A stretch of DNA of 64,000 nt, taken from NCBI RefSeq assembly GCF_030052815.1, contig NC_079505.1:76717054-76781053 (forward strand), read 5' to 3'. Origin of the DNA: Hevea brasiliensis. Lineage: Eukaryota > Streptophyta > Magnoliopsida > Malpighiales > Euphorbiaceae. Position 1 is the first letter of the stretch. Each line of letters begins with the position of its first letter. Positions 12,450-24,100 of this stretch are shown here, piece after piece. A program made the position numbers and the translations under genes. Below the pieces are notes generated by a model, which ran no database searches, was not told where the DNA came from, and saw nothing but the letters and a program-made list of their open reading frames with translations.

Positions 12450-15400
12450 ATAGTGGACTAAATGACGACGGCTCTGTTTTGAAGTCGAGTTTCACCGCGT
12501 AATTAACGGTCAAAACAGAGGACAGGCCTCGTGAACATCAATCTCAACCATTGGACTGGCTGACCACTTTTGTTTGGTGTGCGGCCATCGCAATGAAAAC
12601 GACGTTGTTTCGTAGCTTAGAGAAAAGACAACCGGGGAAAGACAAAAAACCAGACGATTAATAGATAATCGAAATGTTTGTTATAGTGTAGGTGCAACCT
12701 ACACGAGAGCCACTGCACCTGCAGCAAAGTCAATCAATCCATCGTTCCAAAAGCCGCATCAGACCTGAGGGGTCCTCCGCGTTTTCGATTTATGGAATTT
12801 TCGGTGGTCAAACTTTCCGTCCGGTTCGGTTCCAGAAGGCTTACCAGTTGTCACCGTCGAAATTGAATAATTAGTCAGTGTTGTGGCATATATTAAATGC
12901 TTGAGAAGTGCTACAGGTTCCAGGAAAATGGGCGAAGTCTATATAAGAAATTTTTAATTTTTAAGGTAAATTTTGGATAAATTAAAAAAAGTCAAATAGT
13001 ACAAATCAATCATAATTTAATTATCAATTTGATACCAATAAGTTTAATTCATTTAATAAAGAAAAAAATTATTTTATGCATTAATTTTTTTTTTTTTAAG
13101 TTAAGACACATAGATCAGTGGCAATAATGAATTATTATTTATATATTAAATTTTATATTAACAAATATTTTAAAATTATTTATGAATTTTAAATATATTA
13201 AGTAAAAACTGTAGAATATATTTTTTTTATAGTAATATAAATTTAAATTATAAAATTAATTCATAAATTAGAAGTAATTATGAGAATCTCATAAGGTAAA
13301 ACACATTTTTCGCTTACTGTATTTGGAATTGTTTATCCTCATTGAGCATATGGGATTTTAGGCTATGTAGATCTATTGGTGCCAAAAATATATGCATAAG
13401 ATGCCCAAACCTAACTATTAACTTGGAATGAAGGTTTCTATCACTAATGACAAAATTTTGAAATATTAGTGCAAGTTAATTGGTATGACGTGGGTTCTTC
13501 ATATAACCTAACTTTTTTTATTGAAAATAAATACGTATACACACAAATTTGGAGAAGGAATAAACTATTTAATAAAAATATATTAACTCTTATAAAGTCA
13601 CAAAAACATCTATCCACAATCGATGGGAGATACAAAGGATTAAATCCCAAACTCGACTACCTCCACAAATGCAAGATTCTTAATATATGGAGTAATTTCT
13701 ATAACTTATCCTTAAACTTTGTCTCATATTTTACTTTCATCTCTTAAATTTAATTTATTACTAAAAAATCTTTAAAATTTAATTTTGTTTTTACAAAAAA
13801 TCCCTCTAACTCGCTATGACCGATTTCTAGATTAAGAAAATAATAGAATTACCTTTTGCCTCCTTTCCCTTTCCTCTTACACTGAAAAAATACCAATTGT
13901 TTCAACCATCATCTGGACATATTATAAAAAATATAAATGTCATTGCAATAATCCACTTCTTGAAAAAGAGAAGGATTACTCTTCACCGAAAAGTATTAAA
14001 ACTGCATTTGTAAGCATCACATTATAGTTTAGAGAATTTATTTTTTTAATTTGAAATTTTGTTATTACAGATTAAAGAGATTTTTTGTAAAATAAAATTA
14101 AAATATAGAGATTTTTTAGTAACAAATTAAAGTTATAAAATGAAAATAAAATACGAGATAAAATTAAGAGATGAGTTATAAAAATTACCCTAATATATGA
14201 GATTTGAATTGTTACGTAAACTTGATTTTGCCGTTTCATTAGGCTACGTTATTTAGCTTATATTTGATGATCCTAATCATTTTAAAAGGTAATATTTGAT
14301 CGATAAGTTCAATGCAATTTGTGTAAATTAAATGTAAATTTTCCATTAGTTTTTGTCTTTTTATTTCTTAATTATGATTAACGGTATATTCAAATCAATT
14401 TACATGTCAACTGAAATTATTTTCTCTTTGAACGAATCTAAGAGCACTCTCTTCGCATAAGTATTAATTAAGAGAAAGAATGAAATTAGAGTTTAGAGCA
14501 GTTAATGGAGTGTAGAATGAGTTTTGGAGCGGCTCAAAATAGTTAAAACTGAGTCTAGAAGGCCATGGACTTGGGCCGAGCCCATAATAGCTTTCCTCAG
14601 CCGTTTGGCTATGCAACATTAGCTTTCCTATGATAAGTGTATTAATACTATTTGGTAAGTAAGATTCCATGGATATAGAACGGAATACCGTCTAATTTCC
14701 TCTTTGTACTTATTAGAGAGGTTTAATTTAATTTAATTTTAATTTTTAATTTAATATTATTTAAAAATTTCAATTTATGTCTAATTAGCCCAAATTCGAG
14801 AAAGTTACAACTCACTTACCACTTTGGTGCATGAGTTAACTTTTTTATTTTTAATTTTCAAAATATTTTTATAATTAATTACTTAGTTAATTATTTTTAA
14901 TCTTAATTAATTAACTATAATTAGTTATTTTTATATTTTACTTTTTTAATATTAATTAATAATATGAAAAAAATAATATTTTTATATTTTTAGTTTTATT
15001 TAATTATAATTTTCTAATTTTAAATTAAAAACATCAAATACAAAAATCATATTTTTTCATTTAAATAATTAAAATTTTAATTAATTATATGAAAATATAA
15101 AGATATTTTTTTATATTTTCAGTTTAATTAATAATATTAAATAATAAAAATAAAAAAATATAATATAAAAATAATATTTTAATATTAAAAAATAAATAAA
15201 TATTAAAAAATAACACATATTAATCGATTTAACTAATTTGAGTATAAATATTTATAAATTAAATTAAATTAAAAATTAAAAATAAACTAAATTAAACTTT
15301 TTCCAATAAGTGCATAGGTAAATTGAGCTTTATTCTAATATGGAATGCACCATATTACAGGGCAATGGTGATCTGAAGATTTACTGAATGCTGTATTTGT

Positions 15401-16495
15401 GTTCAGTTCAATGTTAAAATTCCGGGGGTAGAAAGGTCGATGATATAATAATCGAATAAGATTCGAGACAACGATGATGAATTGAAAGAATAGAAAGCCA
15501 TTTGCATTTGCTTTTTTTGAAAATTCTTGGGTGGGTTGACATTAATCTACGGCTGACACGACAGCCTTTAGTTTTATGGAATGGCCTGGGCAGCCTAGCC
15601 TGTTCATTTTTTAATCCCTTGCATTTCAAGTGGCAAGTGTATTAGGTTCGATTTTTATAATCAAAATTTAAGATAAAAAAATTTAAATGCCTATATTGAA
15701 TATAAAATTATCATTTAAAAAATCGTATTAATCGAGATAAATTTTTCTTATATATATATATATCGTTTGACTTTAATTATATAAAAAAATATTTCACTAT
15801 AATTTGGTTTTAAAAATTGTACATAAAATTGAATTTATGGATTTTGAATTGAATAACTTATTTGAAAAGTTTTAAAAATATAAATTTAAATTTTGATTAA
15901 ATTCAAAGTAATTATAGAGAGTTGAAAAAAAAAAAGAATTTGAAATAACAATATTATTTATATTATTTAAAATTCAAAGTTATCTTAAAAAGATTTTTTT
16001 GGCCCATTTTAAATTTAAAATTTGAAACTTTTTCTGTTATCCAAATAATGTATTTTTAAATTTTTGAGTTTGAAATTCTAAATTTCAAATCCAATATTTC
16101 AAATCTAATTTTTAAATTTAAATAACACAATAATTTTTATATTAATGAAATTTTTGTCTAAAATATAAATTATATAAAGCTACAACAACAATCACTAATG
16201 AAATCTAGATATGACAACTGCTTACGAATGAGTAGAGATTTTTTTTTATGGCTCAAGACCCATGGGAAATTGTTTATGAATTCTCAAAGGTTCATTAGAG
16301 GTATGTCTATGGATTCTAACTATGCCTTATGCGATGTCAGATTGAGGATGTCTTGGGTCTTGTTAAGCAGTCTTGTTGGGAGGTGTTTTTTTAGGGGTTT
16401 GGGTGTGCACTAGCTTTATCTAAATTTGCATAGTGATTGGGGTAGGTATCCTTATGAGTGAGAGATGAATTCATATGAGAGTGTGTGTAACATCC
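12450..16495. other. Intergenic DNA
   Basis: The first 400 bases are more G+C-rich and probably hold the LPP promoter. From about 12.9 kb the sequence is A+T-rich with many TTAATTA-type runs. Short frames near 13.5, 14.5 and 15.5 kb show no family resemblance. The block at about 16.2-16.45 kb, just before the TRIM LTR, has balanced composition and may be transposon remnant. Confidence 0.5.
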
Positions 16496-16680
16496 CATGC
16501 TCTATCTAGCGGTCCTCTGGGAGGGCAAGGCTCCTAATGGGGTGCACCTTTTGGTGGAATGGCATGAAGAATTGGAAGAACTCCTGGTTAAGCATGCTCG
16601 TTTGAGAAAAATCCTGAAAATTATTTATTCTATCTATAAAACAAAACCATGAGGCTCTTAGGATGGGGTAGGGCGTTACA
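16496..16680. mobile_element. Cassandra-like TRIM LTR with 5S rRNA-like segment
   Basis: The 185-bp block has LTR-type ends TGTAACATCCC...GGGCGTTACA. Inside, 16578-16606 (GAACTCCTGGTTAAGCATGC followed by TCGTTTGAGAA) closely follows the internal-promoter part of plant 5S rRNA around box A. TTAGGATGGGGTAGGG at the 3' end resembles the later box C neighbourhood. Cassandra TRIM retrotransposons are known for carrying 5S sequence in their LTRs. Flanking pentamers GTGTG and GTATT do not match, and no primer-binding site follows, so this is a degraded or truncated solo LTR. Confidence 0.55.
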
Positions 16681-18048
16681 GTATTAGTCATTAATTTAAA
16701 TTCTTTTCCCTTCTTTCCATTTACCTCAATCTAAATAAATGGTAAAGGTTGTCCATTTGGGTAGTCCTCTACGAGTGCTCTTTCCTTTATTATAACAAGA
16801 TGCAATTGTTGTGTCTTTCCTCCAAGCTATTCTAATTTTATTTTTTTTTCTTATTAAAAAAAGGTAAAAATAATTGTTATTTCAAATAAGAAGTTTTTAT
16901 TTATTTCTTATAAATTTTAATAACCTTTTAAAATTTTCCTAAAATTAGTTTGAAATTTGAGAGGTCCTTAGAATTAAATGACATATAAGATGAAATTGAC
17001 GGTGATTGCTTCGAATCCTTCCACGTAAAAAGGCGGTGATGTGATACAAATTTGTATCCAATGCGCATCATTGTCATCATCCCATCTTAGAAAATTTTAG
17101 ACAAATTAACCGAGGTGGTCTCCACTCTCTGTGGATGCTATCTGCGACTGGTTTTATCACAGGAGAAGTTACGTAACTCCAATCTGTCTCTCTCACTATT
17201 TCTGAAAAGCAAGCTTTTCTTTTTTTCCTTCTTGGCATGCATGATAATTAAAGAAAATCTCCAACAAATTTTAGTCTAATATTAAAGTCTTTTTTTTTTT
17301 TAAATATATAATAATCCATTGTAGTGGAAAAGAGGTTTAAGATCCAGTACAAGAAAGTGGCATCGACGGCGTCCCCAAGAGATATCATGCAAACTAATGG
17401 ACGACTCGTCCATCCCAGCAGATCTTAGCTTTAGGTAGGAAAAACCAGTCACCAACCCACCCCAACCCATTAAAAAACACATCCACAACACAAGAGTTCT
17501 ACTGTCACTAAACTTGGAACCTAAACTATTGCATGTTCCATGGCAGGTGTAAAATAACCTTCATAAATGAACCACCATCCTATAAGCAATCAAAATGCAA
17601 CACAAAATAATCTACAGTCCCACCCAAAGGGGTGATGATAGACTCACATCGGATTAGAGAAGAGAGTCGTCTCCTGCCCGAGAGATAGAAGATGGACAAT
17701 AGGCCTCAGTTAGTGAAAACCCAAAAAGAGAGAAAAAGAAAAAGAAGAAAGCAGTAGTGTGTTAGTTATGAGATTTCGATTCGAAATTTCAGTCGAAGCG
17801 GAGTATTCCAAAAAAATTTTCATATGATACTGTGTTGGAATTTATTCCCAATTATCTAAACGCATCGCTTGGAAAGCATCAAAGCTTTCTTATTTCATCG
17901 GATCTGTCAATGAAAAAGAATAATGAAAGACATAAACTATCACACACTATTATAAGAAATATTTTTTTATATCCCCAGAAATATAATTGATTTTTCTATA
18001 TATTTGCCAATAAAGTATCCATACCACTTAATCTTACACCCAAATAAC

Positions 18049-18052
<4 letters not shown>
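16681..18052. other. Intergenic DNA
   Basis: No gene recognised. Segments at about 16.98-17.25 and 17.33-17.75 kb have balanced base composition, but their frames carry no recognisable domain. Confidence 0.5.

Positions 18053-18100
<48 letters not shown>
18053..18100. repeat. (TA)n microsatellite
   Basis: About 24 uninterrupted TA dinucleotides. Confidence 0.97.
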
Positions 18101-18106
<6 letters not shown>

Positions 18107-18156
18107 TTTTATCTTTTTTATTTATCTATTCTTTTTCTTTGTCGATAGGTATTTCT

Positions 18157-18314
18157 TTGTAACAGAATTCTCATTTCTATATAATTTACACACACACATT
18201 TTACATTTGATGTTGAATCCTGAAATACTAGACCTTGTAACAGAATTCTTATTTTTATATAATTTACACATACACACACTTTATATCCAATGTTCAATCC
18301 TGAAATACTAGTCC
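18157..18314. repeat. Tandem duplication, about 78-bp unit, two copies
   Basis: TTGTAACAGAATTCTCATTT at 18157 recurs as TTGTAACAGAATTCTTATTT at 18235. Both copies continue through an (AC)n stretch and end in AATCCTGAAATACTAG. The copies differ at several positions and in the AC repeat length. Confidence 0.9.
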
Positions 18315-20955
18315 CTGGACATGCCCTGCTCACTTACAAACTTTAATAAGGTCACACCAGAATACTCAGCTCTCCTTTATTTTCACTAAGTACTTTTCTG
18401 TTTTTGTCAATAAGTATTACTTTTATTTTTTTTTAGTAAAAAATAATTATTATAGTATAGCAGGCACACATATCTAAAATATATATACAAATCGCACAGT
18501 CACATAATATAGAACATAGAATAAGAATAACACAGGATTTAACATAATTTGACTGTAAAGTTTACGTCTATGGACAAGACAAAAGAAAATGAAGCAATGT
18601 ATAATCACTCAGAAAACTTAAATCATAATTTCAGTATGTTTTTTGAATATCTTACGACTCTAACCACCGCCGAGGGATAATATTATAATATTTATCCTAC
18701 TACAGATCTCAGTTTTTATTTCAATTGGATCTAAGTATGAAAATTTTCAGTCGAATCACAATTCGAATTAATTAAGTTATATCCAAAATTCAGACTATAT
18801 AAAAATAACATATTAATTTCAAATTATTGTTATTTGATCTATTCAATAAATATAATTTTACGAAAGACTGAGACAATTGTGATAGAGAATTATATTTTAA
18901 AAAATATTGTAGTTTAAAACAATTTAGGATTATATGAAAGAAAATTTAAATAGTACATTTCATCAAAATTCTACCCTATTAATTTTATTAATTATAGATG
19001 TTCTATAGAAATTTTAATTACTAAAAGAAAATTTTTATAAAAAAAAATTATGATTCTAAATTTATTTTAAAAAACCATATTTATTAATAATATATCTGAC
19101 AATTAATGAGCATATTTTTTTTTCATATAAAAAGACTGCAAAATATGTAGGCTGGCAGTGCAGGAACATTGCAACTGGAAAGTAGATGAAGAGGAAGAAG
19201 AAGCAAGTTTATGTGATAAAATCGAGGTGACTTTTGTAACTTTGACGACATCTTGAACCAGGAGAACCTAAAGAAATTGCCTGGCCTGCTTCTCATGATC
19301 TCTTTTGCGCCTTCTCTTCAGGACTTTTGATTAGCTGTTTCCTAAAGTGATCCCAATCTCCCTCAATTTTTGATTCTCTGTTCCCTAAATGCCATGCTCT
19401 TGCAGTCTTGCTTCCTTTGGAATGTGGATTCACTCTCCCCAATTCAATCCTCCTTTCACAGGTTTTCTAGTTCTACTTTCTTTTTCCCCATGATGAATAC
19501 AATACAAATTAGGCTAAAACTTTAAACTAATCCTCTATTCCATTATCTAAATTAATTGAGTACTTGTATTTTTAATATAACTAACACTAATTGAAATACA
19601 ATTCGAAATTTTATAGACTTGAAAATGCTAAAACTTATTAAGTACTTACGCTTTATTTGATTAGCAGTAAGTAGATTAAAGAAGTATAATTTCTCATAAA
19701 GAATAAAAACCTTGTTTAATTTGCATTATCAAATCAACTTATCAAAAAGTAAGTCATTCTAACTGCCTTGTACAAGAGAAATGATTTACATAGAAAATTA
19801 ATAAAACATAATGTATCAATTTATCCTTTAATTTATTATACCTTAAGTTATATTATGGTTGTTATTGTTTTTTTGTAATTAAGGAGCAAATTTACTTATC
19901 AGGAAATTAATTTATATATCAAATACATTTATATTATATTTTTTAAAAAATAAATTTTTTGAAAATGTATATTTCAAAAAACAGACCCATCTGGCAGTGG
20001 GTTGATTCTTCCAATATCGGTTGTGGAATGTGCATAAGTGTTGATTTTATGAAAATAAATATTTTATTAAAATTATTATGATTTTAATGGTGATTCATTC
20101 TTAATGCCTTATATTTTAACCAAACAATGCCTTATTATTTAATTTGCCACCTAATAATGATGACTACAAGGCCTATGACATTCTTCATTTGTTGCATTAT
20201 GATTGGCTGGCTACCCACTAACATTCTTTCAAGGGATAAATTTATGTATAATTCATAACATGTTTAAATTTTGGCTTTTTCATTAGCAATTAGGTCAGTT
20301 ACATTTTTTTAAATCTTCCTTTTTGTTCATTCTTGACCTAAAAACTAAAAGAGTTATATAATTTAAAACCCCCTTTTTAATTAATTAGGGTTAGTGAAAT
20401 TGGGGGAGATTAATTAATCTCCCATCAGCATGCAGCATCTAATCCAAATGACTTCTACGTCAAGGCGTGATGAAATTTTTATTTGTTTTTCTTATCCTTA
20501 TCCTTGAATTAAATATTGGAAAATAACAAAATTGTGGTTGCTCAATTCTATTATCAACACAGACAGCTTAATGAATTTCAATGATTAGTTCAGTAATTGC
20601 ATTATTAATTTCAATTAATTAAATTACATTTTCTAATTATAAATTAAAATTCATCTTATTTTTTTCTAGGAAAAAAAAAAAAAGTTGAAGTCCAACACCA
20701 AACAGGGTCCAGTTTGGGTGGGACCTTTACTTTTGGAAAGGCTACAACTACAAGAGCGGCAATTTTTAAATTGCACATTAGATTTTGGTAGCCTAAGAAA
20801 GACCTTGCTTTCAAGTTTTGATAAGATCATTTCATTTTGACCAATTTTGAATCAAATAATGCCCTACAAATTGTAATTGGTCCATCATTTAATTAATTTT
20901 TTAATTTTAATATCAATGATATTTTAAAGCCTATATTTGCTTTTCCATATATTTC
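18315..20955. other. Intergenic DNA, A+T-rich
   Basis: No gene seen. The island at about 19.14-19.50 kb is of balanced composition (GCCTGGCCTGCTTCTCATGA type sequence) but has no long frame; it might be a noncoding transcript or an old pseudogene. The rest is A/T runs. Confidence 0.45.
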
Positions 20956-21560
20956 TGTTAAAAGAAAGAATATAAATAATGAAAGAAATGATTGTCTATT
21001 TGTTTGTATCTTATTTACAGAGATATTATATCTATTTATACATGAAAATATGAACTAATTTAGATAAGAATAATAATTACTGTAATTATGCTGTATAAAT
21101 CTCCCATAATCATGCTAATTACTATAATTATACTAACAACCCCCTCAAACTCAAGGTAGTAGCACAGGTGCCAACTTGAATTTGCTTAAGAGATCCTGAA
21201 AGCGAGCGGGATGATGCGTTTTGGTGAATATATTAACGGTTTAACTGACAAAAGAGACAGGAATCAAACATATGGTGCCATGAATAATATGATGATGTAC
21301 AAAATGACAATCAATTGCGATGTGTTTGGTATGCTCATGAAATACATTATTATGAGAAATCTGTATGACACTTTTATTATCGCAACGAAGCATTGTGACA
21401 AAAGAATGAGTGACACCTAAATCAGTTAATAACTATCGTAATCAAAGCAATTGTGATGTAGTATCAACAAGAGCACAATATTCAAATTCTGTGCTAGAAC
21501 GTACAATAACAGTTTGCGTTTTACTACGCCAAGAGATAAGAGCTGGATATGAAAATCACG
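20956..21560 (-). mobile_element. Ty1/copia remnant: RNase H end plus 183-bp 3' LTR
   Basis: Read on the minus strand, about 21545-21190 encodes the terminal RNase H region typical of copia elements: Ser-Trp-Arg-Ser-Lys-Thr-Gln-Thr, then Arg-Cys-Asp-Asn-Lys-Ser, then His-Glu-His-Thr-Lys-His-Ile-Ala-Ile-Asp, then Asn-Ile-Phe-Thr-Lys. The frame has stops (for example after Val-Ser-Phe-Val-Ser), so it is dead. It is followed by a polypurine-like GAGGGGGT and then an LTR at 21138..20956 with TGTTA...TAACA ends. The 5' part of the element is absent beyond about 21560. Confidence 0.8.
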
Positions 21561-24100
21561 GACAATGATATGATTTTTTTAGATGACAGAAAATTTTTAG
21601 CATAAAATTTAAATTGATCCTTAAACTTGAGTGTAATATTTAATTAAGTCCAATGTCAATGTTATATCAATTTAGTACATAATTTTTACTTTTTTATTCA
21701 CTTTAACTCAATTTTTTACAAATAAAATAAAAAAAATTAAATTTCATTTTTAATGAATAAAATATCTTTATATAATAAAAAATATTTTAAAATAAAAGTA
21801 AAAAAATTAAAGGAAAATTTACTTACTCTCCATCAGGACCATTACTGTACGTAGTCGCCCCCGCTCGTGCTACAAACACCAATCCGCCTGAGATGAAAAA
21901 CAACGCCAAGAAATGTGCTTCGAGGGAATGGCCATCGGAAACTGAGATCTGTTTGCCAATGTCAGAATTTTTATTGAAAATTAAAAGTGTTAAAAAATAA
22001 TTTAAAATTAAATTTAATAAATTTAATAATAAGAATACTAATTTTTTTATTGCTTTCTTCATTCATATTAATTTTTTTTATTACATATAAAAAAAGTTAA
22101 ATATGAGTCTCTCAAATTCAGTATATATATATAATTATTACTAAATTATGTCCAACACAGCTATTTATTATTTTCTTTTTCTACTTACACTAATAACGTA
22201 TTTGCAGTTTTTATTATTATTATTATTATTATTATAATTGGCTCATAAAATTTTAACACTTATTAAGTTATATTTGCATTAATTTTAATATTATTTTTAA
22301 AATTTATATAAAAATATTAAGTAATATAAAAATTTCTATAAATGTATAATTCTTAATATTTATAAAATATTAAATATATAATAAAAAATATATATTAAAA
22401 TAAAAAAATATATAAGTACGGAATTAGCTCAATTGATTTTAAAGATTTTTTCATGAAATTTTTAATTCAATTCTTCATATTAAAAAAATTTATATTAAAT
22501 TGAGTTAATTGAGTATATCGATTCACTGGTTCAAGAGATAAGTAGATCGAATTACACTGATTTACTTTTTCATCTAATTCAATTACAAATTAAAATTGAT
22601 TTAAAAATTAATTCACCGATTCATTGATTTAATCAGTTTATTTGGTCTAAATATAATTATTATAATTTAAACTAAGACCTAAAACTAATTGATTAATTTG
22701 CAGGTTTCTTATAAAAATAAGGAACGGTGGCTGGCGTACGCATCTCTAATTCTTCCCTTTTGAGTCTTGATAAATTTGACCATTGTGTTATGAGATAGAT
22801 ATGTTTTCATGGTGTTGATGCTCAGAGACATGAGAAAGAATAATATCTTTCTTTTTTTTTTTTAAAGAGAATAATATCTTTCCTTATTTGAAAATAAAAA
22901 AAAATCAATTATTGAGAAAGGAAATTAAAGTGGCCCCAATTAATTTAATTAATTTTCCATAATAAATTCTTTATGATGACATTGACATTTAAGATTATAG
23001 TTTCCTAAAAAAAAAAAAGATTTTAGAGGGATGCTATTTGAACCCATGCACTAAAAATAAAAGATTATAGTTTCCTAAAAATAAAACAATTTATTAGGAG
23101 CATCTAATTGTTTTAATTGTAATTAACATTATACCATTTTCAATTTGATTTTCAGAAGAGAAGAAAAGAAAATAAAAATTAGTGATGGAGAAAGGAAGAT
23201 TTGAAGAGAAGAAGAGCCTGATTCATCTTTAAGTTATATTTATCTCTTTTGTTGTTTACTGACCAAAAATCTAATTGTAGACGTTTCCCTTACTCTACGG
23301 CGCACTCCATCGTCCAGATGGACGCAGTCTGCCAATCGCATTGCCCATTTCCTCCCTCGCTCCCACTCCACACGCGCCAAATTTTAGGCGTGTGGCTCTT
23401 GAGATTTATTTTTTTCAAATTTTAGAAAAAAATCTAAAAATTAAAGTAATGATTTCGTCACCTATCAGCGTGCTGGTGTTGGCCCATAGCTTAATTACTT
23501 TTTAGCGGTTAATGAGCTTTTAAAGTTTTTTTTTTTTTAATAAATAGATTAAAATTTGAATTTCAAAAACCAATCATTACCATGGCAAGATAAGATTGAA
23601 TTTCTGATAAAAAAAAAGATAAGACTGAAATTAGGAAAAAAAATCCCCATAAAAAAGCTTGTGCCTTTCCTTATCCACCCACTTCTAGCATATTATACAT
23701 TTCATATATATATATATATAAGCATAATATGTTCTCACACATACATATATATACATACATATATAAATATAATGTGTGTGTATATATATATATAGACACA
23801 CACACGTGTATGATAAAGAAAGGAATATATAAAAATATATAAAGTAATTTGATATTATAATAATAAAAAATTAAATTTAATTAATTATTAAAATTAATAT
23901 ATTGTAAATAAAATAAAAGTATTTTAAAATTCAAAAATAAAAATGCCACTATTAATAGTTTCATTGGCTATTAAAGTTTCCTCTTTGAAATAAAGTCTAG
24001 GGTAGAAAACTCATATATAATGGCAATAGATGCTTATTTAAGATTAATTTCCATATAGGTGTTATTGTTATAGATGTTAGCGCATAATGTTCATATAAAA
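21561..24100. other. Intergenic DNA with microsatellites
   Basis: A+T-rich, with a TTA repeat near 22.21 kb and TA/CA repeats at about 23.70-23.81 kb. The segment at about 23.28-23.40 kb is G+C-richer and contains a short inverted repeat (CCACACGC...GCGTGTGG). No coding region recognised. Confidence 0.5.

Noticed and set aside
16198..16413. Frame of 71 codons before the TRIM LTR
   Set aside because: No recognisable domain; possibly part of a decayed transposon but not supportable as a gene.
21823..22062. Small minus-strand frame of 79 codons
   Set aside because: Leu/Asn/Phe-rich product driven by A/T composition at one end and no family resemblance; the sequence flanks suggest intergenic DNA.
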